64,000 bases of DNA from G942493275 sp942493275 (GTDB lineage: Bacteria; Actinomycetota; Coriobacteriia; Anaerosomatales; PHET01). Position numbers and translations under genes: made by a program. Location: NCBI GenBank assembly GCA_942493275.1, contig OW818687.1, forward strand, positions 1,612,001 through 1,676,000. Direction: 5' to 3'. Under the pieces are notes generated by a model, which saw only the letters and a list, made by a program, of their open reading frames with translations, made no database searches and was not told the DNA's origin. This document shows, one piece after another, positions 52,878-63,127 of this stretch; within the stretch, counting starts at the first letter, position 1, and every line of letters starts with the position of its first letter.

Positions 52878-53423
52878 GTGCCCCAGACCCGCAATCGCGA
52901 ACTCGTTTCAGCCGCTCTCATCGCCGCGCTCATGGCCGGCACTGCCTGGTTCACCGCTTCGGTGCAACCGGTGCCCTTCTCGGTCCAGACGTTCTTCGTC
53001 GTGCTGGCTGCACTCGTGCTGAGCCCGCCGTGGGCCGCATCCTCGATGGCGGTCTACGTGACCCTCGGCGCTGTCGGACTGCCGGTGTTCGCCGGGGGCA
53101 AAGGCGGCGTCGCCGTGATCCTCGGCCCGACCGGCGGCTATCTCATCGGCTTCATCGTGGGTGCGCTCGCCGGCGCACTGGTCCGAGAGGCGCTCGAGCG
53201 CCGGAAGGTGCGGCATGCCGTCGCTGATGCTTTGGCCGCACTGGCGGTGATGGTCGTCGTCTACTCGCTCGGCGTCCTGCAGCTGTCGATCGTCGCGGGC
53301 ATCGGCCTTGGCGCGGCGGTGCTCGCCGGGCTGGTGCCGTTCATCGCAGGAGACCTGGTGAAGGCGGCGGTGGCCGTCGCTGCGGCGTCGCTGATCAGGC
53401 GGGCGCGAGGCGCGAGGGCCTAG
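52878..53423 (+). CDS. bioY: Biotin transporter substrate-binding component BioY
   Basis: A 181-residue membrane S-component of biotin uptake (ECF-type). About six hydrophobic segments, with the family phrases V-P-F-S-V-Q-T-F-F-V and G-P-T-G-G-Y-L-I-G-F and a terminal G-D-L-V-K. Start GTG 52878 with GAGGAGCAGCA ahead. No bioM/bioN is seen here, so it either acts alone or with a shared ECF module elsewhere. Its stop codon overlaps that of the converging kinase. Confidence 0.93.
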   Translation: MPQTRNRELVSAALIAALMAGTAWFTASVQPVPFSVQTFFVVLAALVLSPPWAASSMAVYVTLGAVGLPVFAGGKGGVAVILGPTGGYLIGFIVGALAGALVREALERRKVRHAVADALAALAVMVVVYSLGVLQLSIVAGIGLGAAVLAGLVPFIAGDLVKAAVAVAAASLIRRARGARA

Positions 53424-54472
53424 CGGTCCTCGTCGTCGAGGGCGGGAAGCCGGACGATGAACCGCGAACCGCCCTCGGGCTGGTTCTGTGCGTCGATGCT
53501 GCCCGCGTGCGCTCCGACGATCGCGCGCACGATCGCCAGCCCCAGTCCCGCACCGCCGCTCTGCCGCGTGCGGCTGGAGTCCGCCCGATAGAACCGGTCG
53601 AACAGGTGCGGCAGGTCGGCTTCGGGGATGCCTGGGCCGTCGTCGATGACTGCGAGACGCGCGAACCCGGCCTCGCGGTCGAGCTCCACGCGCACGTGGC
53701 CGCCTTCTCCGACGATGCGGCTCGCGTTGTCGATGAGGTTCGCGACCACCTGCTGCAGCCGGTCCCGATCGCCGAGGACCACGGGCGCGTGCCCGGACAC
53801 CTCCAGCTCGACGCCCCGGTCTTCCATGAGCGGCTCGAGCATCGCGGCTGCCCGGTCGACCGCGTCGCGCAGGTCGACGCGGCGAAGTGGCAACTCGCCG
53901 GTGGCGCCCTCGATGCGCTGCAGGGTGAGCAGGTCGTTCGCCAGTCTTGAGAGCCGGTCGGCCTCGGTGGCGATGGTCGCGAGGAACCGCTGCTGGTCCT
54001 CGGGGTCCACGTCGCCGTCGAGCAGCGTCTCAGCGGCCCCCTTGATGGCGGTGAGCGGCGTGCGCAGCTCGTGGCTCACGTCGGAGACGAACTGCGTCTT
54101 GCGCCGTTCCTCCGCCTTGAGCTCGCTGATGGCCCGGTCGACCTGGTCGGCCATCTGGTTGAGCGCCTCGGCGACGATGCGCACCTCGCGCGGCCCGTCG
54201 ACCGCGGCGCGCACGTGGTGGCTGCCGCTCGCGAAGGAGCGCGCGGTCGCGCCGAGCTGCTCGAGCGGGGCGGTCGTGCGGCGCGCGGCGAAGCGGCCCG
54301 CGGGCCAGGCGATGAGCGCGCACAGCCCCGCCGCCGCGAGGCCATAGAGGGCGCCGGAGGCGGGTTCGCCGTCCGAGATGGCGACGAAGCCGACTGAGAC
54401 CGCGGCGCCGCCACCGACTGCGGCAGCGACGATGACTGCCCGCGTGACGCTCGATCTGAGCGTTCCGCGCAT
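53420..54472 (-). CDS. Sensor histidine kinase of an OmpR-type system
   Basis: A 350-residue kinase with two membrane segments (about 11-32 and 42-60) and almost no extracytoplasmic loop, a HAMP-like linker, HisKA with H134 in D-V-S-H-E-L-R-T-P-L, and HATPase with N-L-I-D-N-A-S-R-I, DDGPGI and GAGLGLAI. The tiny loop suggests sensing within the membrane, as in envelope-stress kinases. It follows its regulator after one base. Confidence 0.93.
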   Translation of the reverse strand: MRGTLRSSVTRAVIVAAAVGGGAAVSVGFVAISDGEPASGALYGLAAAGLCALIAWPAGRFAARRTTAPLEQLGATARSFASGSHHVRAAVDGPREVRIVAEALNQMADQVDRAISELKAEERRKTQFVSDVSHELRTPLTAIKGAAETLLDGDVDPEDQQRFLATIATEADRLSRLANDLLTLQRIEGATGELPLRRVDLRDAVDRAAAMLEPLMEDRGVELEVSGHAPVVLGDRDRLQQVVANLIDNASRIVGEGGHVRVELDREAGFARLAVIDDGPGIPEADLPHLFDRFYRADSSRTRQSGGAGLGLAIVRAIVGAHAGSIDAQNQPEGGSRFIVRLPALDDEDR

Positions 54473-54473
54473 G

Positions 54474-55178
54474 CTACTCGGCCCTGAAGCGGTAGCCGTA
54501 GCCGCGCACCGTCTCCACGAGCGCGGGATCGACGCCGGCGGCTTCGAGCTTGTCGCGCAGGCGCTTCACGTGGGTGTCGACGGTCTTGGTCTCGACGAGG
54601 AACTCCCAGCCCCACGCCTCGCGAAGAAGCTGGTCGCGGGAGAGGACCTTGCCCGAATGCCTCATCAGGCAGGCCAGCAGTTCGAACTCGCGGGGAGTGA
54701 GGTCGATGGGACGACCGTCCGAGGTGGCCGTGTGGGCTGCATCGTCGAGCTGGATGCCGCTCGCCTCGATGCGCTCGCCGAAGGTCTCGCTCTCGCGGGT
54801 GCCCGGAGTCGCGCGGCGCAGCAGTGCTTTCACTCGCGCGGTCAGTTCTCGTACGCCGAACGGCTTGGCCAGGTAGTCGTCGCCGCCGATCTCGAGGCCG
54901 ACCACCTTGTCGAGTTCGGTGTCGCGCGCCGAGAGGAACAGCACCGGCACGCTCGAGGTCGCCCTCAGGCGCCGGCATACCTCATAGCCGTCCATGCCGG
55001 GCAGCATCACGTCGAGGACGACAAGGTCGAACGTGCGAGCGGCGGCTGCTTCGAGAGCCTGGTCGCCGTTCTCGGCGATCTCGACCTCGTAGCCCTCCTT
55101 CTTGAGGTTGTAGCCTACGAACTCGGTGATCGACGGCTCGTCGTCAACGACCAGGATACGGGCGGGAGCCTCGTTCAT
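54474..55178 (-). CDS. OmpR/PhoB-family response regulator
   Basis: A 234-residue regulator: receiver with D12-D13 pocket, phospho-acceptor D56 in V-V-L-D-V-M-L-P-G, K in Y-L-A-K-P, then winged helix with D-L-T-P-R-E-F-E-L-L and V-D-T-H-V-K-R-L-R-D-K-L, ending V-R-G-Y-G-Y-R-F. ATG 55178 has GGGGAGG upstream. It is divergent from coaX. Confidence 0.94.
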   Translation of the reverse strand: MNEAPARILVVDDEPSITEFVGYNLKKEGYEVEIAENGDQALEAAAARTFDLVVLDVMLPGMDGYEVCRRLRATSSVPVLFLSARDTELDKVVGLEIGGDDYLAKPFGVRELTARVKALLRRATPGTRESETFGERIEASGIQLDDAAHTATSDGRPIDLTPREFELLACLMRHSGKVLSRDQLLREAWGWEFLVETKTVDTHVKRLRDKLEAAGVDPALVETVRGYGYRFRAE

Positions 55179-55334
55179 CTGGTGCCTCCCCACAGGGAAT
55201 ACTGGCTGGTCAGAGGCTTCGTTCCGGCGCGCAGGGTTGCGGCTGGGCGGCCTCGGCCCGATGATAGCACCGGCACGTCGCACGCCCGACCGGGCGTCAC
55301 CGTGCCGTCACAACCGCAGCGAGAGGGGACCGCG

Positions 55335-56099
55335 ATGCTGCTTGCCGTGGACGTCGGCAACACACAGACCGTGCTCGGCCTGTTCGAGGGAGAGACGCTC
55401 CGGGGTCACTGGCGCATGTCCACCAACCCCGCCACGACCGCCGATGAACTTCGCGCCGCGGTGAGCGCCCTGCTCGCGCTGGACGCCCTGACCTGGTCCG
55501 AAGTCAGCGAGATCATCCTCGCGTCCGTGGTCCCGCGCATGACCGCCGCCTGGGAAGAGCTCGCCGAGAAGACCGGCGTGCCCGACCCGCTGATCGTCGG
55601 GCCGGGCCTCAAGACGGGCATGCGCATCAAGTACGACAACCCCCACGAGGTCGGCGCAGACCGCATCGTGAACGGCGTCGCCGCGGTCGAGCGCTTCGGC
55701 GGACCCGTGATCGTGGTCGACTTCGGGACCGCGACGACCGTCGACGTGATCGACTCGGAAGGCGCGTACCTGGGTGGCGCGATCGCCCCGGGCGTCGAGA
55801 CGAGCGCGGAGGCGCTGTTCTCGAAAGCCGCGAGGCTGTCGAAGGTCGACCTCGAGGCGCCGCTCGCGGCCATCGGCACCAACACCCGCGCAAGCGTCCA
55901 GGCGGGGCTCATGCTCGGCGAGGCCGCGATGGTCGACGGTCTCGTTCGCCGCGTGTGGTCGGAACTCGGCACCGAGACCACCGTCATCGCGACCGGCGGG
56001 CTCGCACCCCGTATGGCGCCGCTGTGCGAGACCATCGGCTACGTCGACGAGGATCTCACGCTGACCGGCCTGCGCATCATCAGGGACCGCAACCGCTGA
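55335..56099 (+). CDS. coaX: Type III pantothenate kinase CoaX
   Basis: First step of coenzyme A synthesis from pantothenate. The 254-residue protein has the ASKHA ATPase start A-V-D-V-G-N-T-Q-T, the G-A-D-R-I-V-N and V-D-F-G-T-A-T-T-V-D motifs and the G-G-A-I-A-P-G loop. ATG 55335 with GAGAGGGGA ahead; the long frame upstream lies over the divergent region and is not coding. It complements panB/panC about nine kilobases upstream. Confidence 0.95.
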   Translation: MLLAVDVGNTQTVLGLFEGETLRGHWRMSTNPATTADELRAAVSALLALDALTWSEVSEIILASVVPRMTAAWEELAEKTGVPDPLIVGPGLKTGMRIKYDNPHEVGADRIVNGVAAVERFGGPVIVVDFGTATTVDVIDSEGAYLGGAIAPGVETSAEALFSKAARLSKVDLEAPLAAIGTNTRASVQAGLMLGEAAMVDGLVRRVWSELGTETTVIATGGLAPRMAPLCETIGYVDEDLTLTGLRIIRDRNR

Positions 56100-56113
56100 G
56101 GCGTCGCAAGCCC

Positions 56114-56119
56114 TATACT
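56114..56119 (+). promoter_or_regulatory. Candidate -10 element of the HTH/dehydrogenase-like pair
   Basis: TATACT at 56114-56119, 39 bases before the GTG start; no good -35. Confidence 0.45.
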
Positions 56120-56157
56120 CGCTGTGTACATTTCCGTGCACACGGGGAGGAGGGGCT

Positions 56158-56775
56158 GTGAGACTGTTTCGCATCGGCGACAAAGTCGTGAGCCGAGAGA
56201 AGCTCCACGATGCCATCGACGCGATCCTTCAGGACCGCGAAGCGGGCGCGACTCAGGAGGACGCCGCGCGCCACGCCGGTGTCCAGCGCAGCTTCGTCTC
56301 CTTCCTTGAGACTCTGGGAGAGGTCCGTCGAGGACCGCGCGTTGCCCTTGTCGGCATGCCGGTGGCCAACTGCGCAGAGGTCCGGGCGGTTGCCGATGAG
56401 TACGCGCTGGACTTCACCCTCGTCGTGAGCCAGGAGGACCGCGAGGGCATCGAAGGCGGTGACGCGAGCGAGGTGTTCAACCGCCTTCTCGATACCCTCG
56501 CCGTGCTGCGGGACTTCGATACGCTCGTTCTGCTCGCGAGCGACCAGCGCATCCGCACCATCGAGAAGATCCTCGGGACCGAGGTCGTGGGAATCCCTCT
56601 GGGACACTCGCCTCTGCGGGCGGACGTCGCGGTCGACCTCGACGGACTCAGATCCGTGCTCGAAGGCGTCATGGAGTCGCGGCGCGGGCCCCGCGGGAGC
56701 TCGAGCCGCGTCGCCGGCGCACTGCGCGAGGCAGCCGAGCTCGCCGGGAGGTGGACGCAATCAAAGAGGTCGTAG
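56158..56775 (+). CDS. HTH-containing protein paired with the quinate-dehydrogenase-like gene
   Basis: A 205-residue protein. The N-terminus has an HTH-like stretch (A-T-Q-E-D-A-A-R-H-A-G-V-Q-R-S-F-V-S-F-L), so it probably binds DNA. The remainder resembles a Rossmann-like ligand domain (R-V-A-L-V-G-M-P-V-A-N and D-T-L-V-L-L-A-S-D-Q-R). It is the kind of gene that lies next to the protein family called quinate 5-dehydrogenase in Firmicutes. GTG 56158 has GGGGAGGAGGGG ahead. The next gene starts inside it. Confidence 0.7.
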   Translation: MRLFRIGDKVVSREKLHDAIDAILQDREAGATQEDAARHAGVQRSFVSFLETLGEVRRGPRVALVGMPVANCAEVRAVADEYALDFTLVVSQEDREGIEGGDASEVFNRLLDTLAVLRDFDTLVLLASDQRIRTIEKILGTEVVGIPLGHSPLRADVAVDLDGLRSVLEGVMESRRGPRGSSSRVAGALREAAELAGRWTQSKRS

Positions 56776-57671
56776 GCGTGAGCATCGGCTCGTCGAAGCG
56801 CGATCACGAGGTCGAGATCGAGCTGCTCGGCGAGACGTTTCGCATCAGGCGCGAAGGTACTGACGGGGACATGGACCGGGCGGCCGCGCGCATGCACCAA
56901 CTGGACGGGAGCGTCGACGCCTTCGGGCTCGGCGGCATCGACCTCTTTCTGCGCGCAGCCGGCAGGGACTACTACTTCCGCGACGCGAGGCGCTTCCGTG
57001 CCGCGGTCAGCCGGACCCCGATCGTGGACGGCAGCGGGCTCAAGGGGGCGGTCGAAGCTGACGTCGTCCGGCACCTCTCGGAGGACCTGGGGCTCGAGCT
57101 TGTCGGCAAGAACGTCTTGGTCACCTCGACGGTCGACCGATGGGGCATGACCGAGGGGTTCTACGACGCCGGGTGCCACGTGGTTGCCGCCGATCTGCTC
57201 TACGCGCTCGGTGTACCGATCATGATTCGCGACCGCAAGACGCTCGAACGCGTCATCCACCTGATAGCCCCGGTCGCCGCGATGCTGCCGTTCGCATGGC
57301 TCTACGAGGCCGAGGCCGACCACACGACCGAGGTCGCCTCGGAGAGCAAGCACTCGAAGCTGTACCGCGACGCCGACATCATCGCGGGTGACTACAAGTA
57401 CGTGCGCAAGTACATGCCCGACGACATGTCCGGCAAGTGGATCATCACCAACACCACCACCGCCGAGGACGTCGAGTTCCTCAGGGCGCGCAGCGTCGAG
57501 CTCCTCGTGACGAGCACTCCGAGGCTCGAGGGCCGGTCGTTTGGCACCAACGTGATCGAGGCCACGATGGTCGCCTTGGACGGCGGCGGCGCTGCGCTCT
57601 CACCCGAGCGCTACACGCAACTGCTCCGTGAGACCGGCTTCTCGCCCGACGTGCAGTGGCTGCAACGTTGA
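56751..57671 (+). CDS. Conserved protein of the family annotated as quinate 5-dehydrogenase
   Basis: A 306-residue protein that I recognise as a conserved family carrying that annotation in clostridial and related genomes. Typical stretches: V-S-I-G-S-S-K-R-D-H-E-V-E-I-E-L-L-G, A-F-G-L-G-G-I-D-L, P-I-V-D-G-S-G-L-K, D-A-D-I-I-A-G-D and K-Y-M-P-D-D-M, and S-F-G-T-N-V-I-E-A. No classical GxGxxG NAD site is evident, so the name may be misleading. GTG 56751 overlaps the previous gene by 25 bases; GTG 56778, with AAAGAGG nine bases ahead, is the alternative. Confidence 0.75.
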   Translation: MDAIKEVVGVSIGSSKRDHEVEIELLGETFRIRREGTDGDMDRAAARMHQLDGSVDAFGLGGIDLFLRAAGRDYYFRDARRFRAAVSRTPIVDGSGLKGAVEADVVRHLSEDLGLELVGKNVLVTSTVDRWGMTEGFYDAGCHVVAADLLYALGVPIMIRDRKTLERVIHLIAPVAAMLPFAWLYEAEADHTTEVASESKHSKLYRDADIIAGDYKYVRKYMPDDMSGKWIITNTTTAEDVEFLRARSVELLVTSTPRLEGRSFGTNVIEATMVALDGGGAALSPERYTQLLRETGFSPDVQWLQR

Positions 57672-57721
57672 TGTCGAGTCGCGTCGTGCCGCAGGCACGG
57701 GACTTGCACAGCGGGCATCGA

Positions 57722-57997
57722 ATGAGAGCCTCCCTTCTACATCTGGCCGCGGCGCTCGCCGTCGCGCTGCTCGTACTCGGCGTGCCCGTATACCCCGAGT
57801 CGTGTTCGGCGTGCGGCACCCACAGCATCGGTCCGCGCGCCCAGATGCAGGTGCAGTCGGTCCGCATGACGGGAACCGTCGCCGCGCGAGCGGCGGCGCC
57901 GGTCGCTCAGGATCCTCTCAAGTCGAGCGCGGGCACATTGCCGGCGCCGCCCGACGCCCCGAGTTCGACACGGGGAGTACTTCCGCTCAGAATCTGA
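57722..57997 (+). CDS. Possible small exported protein with a CxxC motif
   Basis: A possible 91-residue protein. Residues 1-23 look like a signal peptide (M-R-A-S-L-L-H-L-A-A-A-L-A-V-A), followed by E-S-C-S-A-C-G and a Pro/Ala/Ser-rich remainder. No good ribosome binding site precedes ATG 57722, and ATG 57671 is also open. It sits just before the HMA-like membrane protein and the ccm operon. It could be non-coding; I cannot assign a family. Confidence 0.35.
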   Translation: MRASLLHLAAALAVALLVLGVPVYPESCSACGTHSIGPRAQMQVQSVRMTGTVAARAAAPVAQDPLKSSAGTLPAPPDAPSSTRGVLPLRI

Positions 57998-58048
57998 GGC
58001 CGACCCGTCGCGCCTGGTCCTGTGTTCATCTGATCTGGAGGTCTTTCC

Positions 58049-58492
58049 ATGTGTCCTGGAACCGATACCGACGTGCCCGCTGCTGAAGAAGCGGCCGGAC
58101 GTCCTCGCATAAGCCCGCGCGCCATCATCTTCGCGGTGGTCATCCTTGTGGTCGGCGTCGTGCTCGTGGTCTCGACGATCGCGCGTGGGGACGTCGGCGT
58201 GCTAAAAGTCGATGACACCGGCGTGAGTAAGGTCCTCAACGGGGTCGACGCCGACGCGTCAGTCACCTTCCCGCTCATTTTGGCTGAGGGCGGGGACGTC
58301 GTGCACGAATCCGACCACGTCTTCAAGTCGCTCTTGAGCCTCATGGGTGTCGGCAAGGTTCTCCTCGCCACGGACGGCTCGACCGTCACGGTCGAATACG
58401 AGTCGGCAGTGATCACCGAAGCCCGGATCCAGCAGGCCCTCGCCGAGGCGGGCTATACGCAGCCAGCGGCAGGCGGAACTCCCGCACAGTGA
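58049..58492 (+). CDS. Membrane-anchored protein with a degenerate HMA-like domain
   Basis: A 147-residue protein. A polar leader is followed by a membrane helix (about 25-44, A-I-I-F-A-V-V-I-L-V-V-G-V), then an extracytoplasmic region. The last about 55 residues fit the heavy-metal-associated fold (F-K-S-L-L-S-L-M-G-V-G-K-V...V-T-V-E-Y...I-Q-Q-A-L-A-E-A-G-Y) but without the CxxC metal site. ATG 58049 has GGAGGTC upstream. Location just before ccmE suggests a link to cytochrome maturation or metal delivery; this is inference. Confidence 0.65.
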   Translation: MCPGTDTDVPAAEEAAGRPRISPRAIIFAVVILVVGVVLVVSTIARGDVGVLKVDDTGVSKVLNGVDADASVTFPLILAEGGDVVHESDHVFKSLLSLMGVGKVLLATDGSTVTVEYESAVITEARIQQALAEAGYTQPAAGGTPAQ

Positions 58493-58556
58493 CCAGCCGG
58501 AAAGTCACCTCCGCAAAACGCGCCGTTCGGCATGCGCGTTGCATTAACGCGGATAA

Positions 58557-58605
58557 GCGCGTACGGGCGGTCAGGATTGTCGCCCCGGTACGCGCGGTGT
58601 AGTAT
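58557..58605 (+). promoter_or_regulatory. Promoter of the ccm operon with a large inverted repeat
   Basis: TTGTCG (58577-58582), 17-base spacer, TAGTAT (58600-58605). The inverted repeat GCGCGTAC-GGGCG (58557-58569) and CGCCC-CG-GTACGCGC (58581-58595) encloses the -35 region, so a repressor bound there would block the promoter. The 234-base gap (58493-58726) is otherwise featureless. Confidence 0.6.
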
Positions 58606-58726
58606 CTGACTGTTCAGGCAAGCAGTCGAAGGAGCGGTGCGTTTCCCGCGACGCATTCTCGCGTCATGCCCTCCCTTCGACCGTGCGTCGCGGCCCGTGG
58701 CCGCGCTTACGAAGGAGTGATTGCAC

Positions 58727-59398
58727 GTGAACAAGCGGGCCCGCAACAGGCTCATCGGAGTGACCGCGATCATCTTGATCGCGGTGGCAGCCGTGTTCTT
58801 CGGCCTCTCAGGTCAGACCGCCGCGTACTACAAGACAGTCGATGAGGCCGCGAAAGACGCGACGCTCGTCGGCGAGAGGGTCAAGGTCGGCGGCTCGGTC
58901 GTCGACGGCTCATGGGATCGCAAGAGCAATCCCATGAAGTTCGTGATCCGCGGCGAGGAAGACAAGGACGGCACCGGCAAGACGCTCAAAGTCGTCTACA
59001 ACGGGCCCGTGCCCTCGACCTTCGGTGACGGCGTGACGGCCATCGTCACCGGGCCGCTCACCCAAGACGGCACCATCGAGGCCGAAGAGATGATCACCAA
59101 GTGCCCGTCGAAGTACGAGTCGGCGCAGGGCGCTCAGACCATCGAGCAGGTGCTCGTCTCCACCGCTCCCACCACCAAGGCGGTCGGGTTCGTCAAGACC
59201 GGCAGCATCGTCCCGCCGGGCGGCGAATCTCGCTTCGTGCTCACCAACGAGCTCAATGCCGGCTCCGAGGTCGCGATCGTGTGGGAAGGCGCCCTGCCGA
59301 ACGGGATGGTCGACGGTTCGAAGGTCGTCATCACGGGTTCGATGGAGGACGGCGTGTTCGTCGCCTCGGACGTGGCGTTGGAGCAGGCCCAGAAATAG
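58727..59398 (+). CDS. ccmE: CcmE-like haem chaperone with CxxxY site and a second OB-fold domain
   Basis: Periplasm-side haem chaperone of System I cytochrome c maturation. The 223-residue protein has an N-terminal membrane helix (about 8-28), a CcmE OB-fold (about 40-130) and then a second, shorter OB-like repeat (about 150-218). The haem-attachment site is C126-P-S-K-Y130, the CxxxY variant, in place of the classical HxxxY. The second repeat matches the first in D-G-x-x-(A/V)-I-x-G...D-G-x-x-x-A but lacks a haem residue. The length is about 70 residues more than most CcmE. GTG 58727 is chosen for the GAAGGAG nine bases ahead; the TTG 58721 is too near. Confidence 0.87.
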   Translation: MNKRARNRLIGVTAIILIAVAAVFFGLSGQTAAYYKTVDEAAKDATLVGERVKVGGSVVDGSWDRKSNPMKFVIRGEEDKDGTGKTLKVVYNGPVPSTFGDGVTAIVTGPLTQDGTIEAEEMITKCPSKYESAQGAQTIEQVLVSTAPTTKAVGFVKTGSIVPPGGESRFVLTNELNAGSEVAIVWEGALPNGMVDGSKVVITGSMEDGVFVASDVALEQAQK

Positions 59399-59410
59399 CT
59401 TGAGAACTCG

Positions 59411-59435
59411 CGTACCCCGGAGCGCCCGGGGTACG
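59411..59435 (+). other. Hairpin between ccmE and ccmF
   Basis: Perfect 10-base inverted repeat CGTACCCCGG / CCGGGGTACG (59411-59420 and 59426-59435), loop AGCGC, then TTCATG with no T-run. It may stabilise the ccmE message or terminate partially, setting CcmE above the other components. Confidence 0.6.
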
Positions 59436-59466
59436 TTCATGACAGTACCGTGACGGGAGACAACGA

Positions 59467-61599
<2,133 letters not shown>

Positions 61600-61602
61600 T
61601 CG

Positions 61603-62334
61603 ATGACCGACACCGTTCGCACAGATCTCGCGCTGGAGGTCCGGGAACTCTCCCGGACCTTTGGCGCACGCAAGGCGCTCGACAACGTCAGCATCGAGCT
61701 GCCCCGTGGATCGTTCCTGTCGATCTTCGGTCCGAACGGCGCCGGCAAGTCCACGCTGCTCAACGTGCTCTCCACGCTCACCGTGCCGTCAAAGGGCGAG
61801 GTTCGGGTGTTGGGGAACCACGTGGTCGAGGATGCCGTACCGCTGAGGGAGAAGATCGGCTTCATCAGCCACAACCCTCTGCTCTATCCGGACCTCACCG
61901 CGGGGGAGAACCTCGAGTTCTTCGCGGAGCTGTACTGCATCGAGGACCCGGAGAAGCGCATCTCGGAGTTGCTGGCCGCCGTCGAGCTCGACCACCGTCG
62001 TCTCGATCTCGTGCGCACCTTCTCTCGCGGTATGACCCAGCGCCTGTCGATTGCCCGCGCACTTCTGCCTGAACCGGAGATCATCTTCCTCGACGAGCCG
62101 TACTCGGGCCTCGACCCACACGCGATGGACATCCTCGACGGCCTCATCGCTCAGATTCGTGAGCGTCACACCTTTGTCATGGTCAGCCACGACCTGCAGA
62201 AGGGTCTGGAACTGTGCAGTCACGCGCTCATCCTCGCGAAGGGCAAGGTCGTGCTGTTCCAGGAGAAGGAGTTCATCGATGAGTCGGAGTTCGCGGCGAC
62301 CTACCGCGGCACCGTTGGAATGGGGGTGAGCTAG
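61603..62334 (+). CDS. ccmA: Haem exporter ATP-binding protein CcmA
   Basis: ATPase subunit of the CcmABCD complex that releases haem-loaded CcmE. The 243-residue protein has Walker A GPNGAGKST near 47-55, the signature F-S-R-G-M-T-Q-R-L-S and Walker B I-I-F-L-D-E-P-Y-S-G-L. The signature is the F-S-R-G-M variant. Start ATG three bases after ccmF. Confidence 0.93.
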   Translation: MTDTVRTDLALEVRELSRTFGARKALDNVSIELPRGSFLSIFGPNGAGKSTLLNVLSTLTVPSKGEVRVLGNHVVEDAVPLREKIGFISHNPLLYPDLTAGENLEFFAELYCIEDPEKRISELLAAVELDHRRLDLVRTFSRGMTQRLSIARALLPEPEIIFLDEPYSGLDPHAMDILDGLIAQIRERHTFVMVSHDLQKGLELCSHALILAKGKVVLFQEKEFIDESEFAATYRGTVGMGVS

Positions 62335-63072
62335 GTGGCCGAGAACGCCGTCGCCCAGTCTCCCCGCATCTCGTCGTGGCGCCAGTTCAGGGCGATTCTT
62401 CGCAAGGACATCGTCATGGAGCTTCGCACCAAGGAGATGCTCACATCGATGGGCCTCTACGCGATGCTCGTCCTGGTGATCTACTACCTGGCGCTGTCGC
62501 AGGCGAGCAGCGGCTTTGACGTGCAGAACATCGCGGCCGGTCTGCTGTGGCTCGCGATCGTCTTCACCTCGTTGCTCGGTCTCAACCGCTCGCTGGTGCA
62601 TGAGAAGGACCAGGGTTGCCTCGAGGCGCTCCTGCTCTCGCCGATCGACCGTCCGGTGATCTTCTTCGGCAAGGCGGTCGGCAACCTCATCTTCCTGCTG
62701 CTTGTCGAGATCCTCATCGTCCCGCTGTTCTACTTCTTCTTCCTCGTCGGCAAGGACATGGCGGGTCCCCTCTGGATGCTCGCGCTGCCCCTGTTCGTCG
62801 GGTCGGTCGGAATAGCCGGAATGGGTACGATGCTCGCTACTATGTCGGTGAACACCAAGGGCAAGGACTTCATCCTCGCGGTGTTGTTCGTCCCCGTGAT
62901 GTTCCCGCTTCTGCTCGTGTGCGTTCCCGCCGTCTCCGCCGTGTTCCTCGGCAGTGCGGCGTATGCCGACTGGCTCTCGACCTACTGGACGATGACGGGT
63001 CTCGCGGCCGGATACGATGCGATAATGCTGCTCGCGGCCTTCGGGCTCTACGAGTTCATCGTCGGCGCCTAG
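62335..63072 (+). CDS. ccmB: Haem exporter permease CcmB
   Basis: A 245-residue membrane protein with six hydrophobic segments and the CcmB family phrases A-I-L-R-K-D-I-V-M-E-L-R-T-K, F-T-S-L-L-G-L-N-R-S-L and E-K-D-Q-G-C-L-E-A-L-L-L-S-P. It starts GTG 62335 directly after the ccmA stop, and a 56-base gap with a hairpin follows. Confidence 0.95.
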   Translation: MAENAVAQSPRISSWRQFRAILRKDIVMELRTKEMLTSMGLYAMLVLVIYYLALSQASSGFDVQNIAAGLLWLAIVFTSLLGLNRSLVHEKDQGCLEALLLSPIDRPVIFFGKAVGNLIFLLLVEILIVPLFYFFFLVGKDMAGPLWMLALPLFVGSVGIAGMGTMLATMSVNTKGKDFILAVLFVPVMFPLLLVCVPAVSAVFLGSAAYADWLSTYWTMTGLAAGYDAIMLLAAFGLYEFIVGA

Positions 63073-63091
63073 GCGCTTCAGACGTCCATAC

Positions 63092-63109
63092 CCGGCGCTT
63101 GAGCGCCGG
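63092..63109 (+). other. Hairpin between ccmB and ccmC
   Basis: Perfect 8-base inverted repeat CCGGCGCT / AGCGCCGG (63092-63099 and 63102-63109), loop TG. No T-run follows, so an mRNA stability or processing role is more likely than termination. Confidence 0.5.
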
Positions 63110-63127
63110 CGACCGATCAAGGAGGAC

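Noticed and set aside
54378..55334. Long N-terminal extension of the coaX frame
   Set aside because: The extension lies opposite the response regulator; the enzyme's first motif begins at ATG 55335, which has a ribosome binding site.
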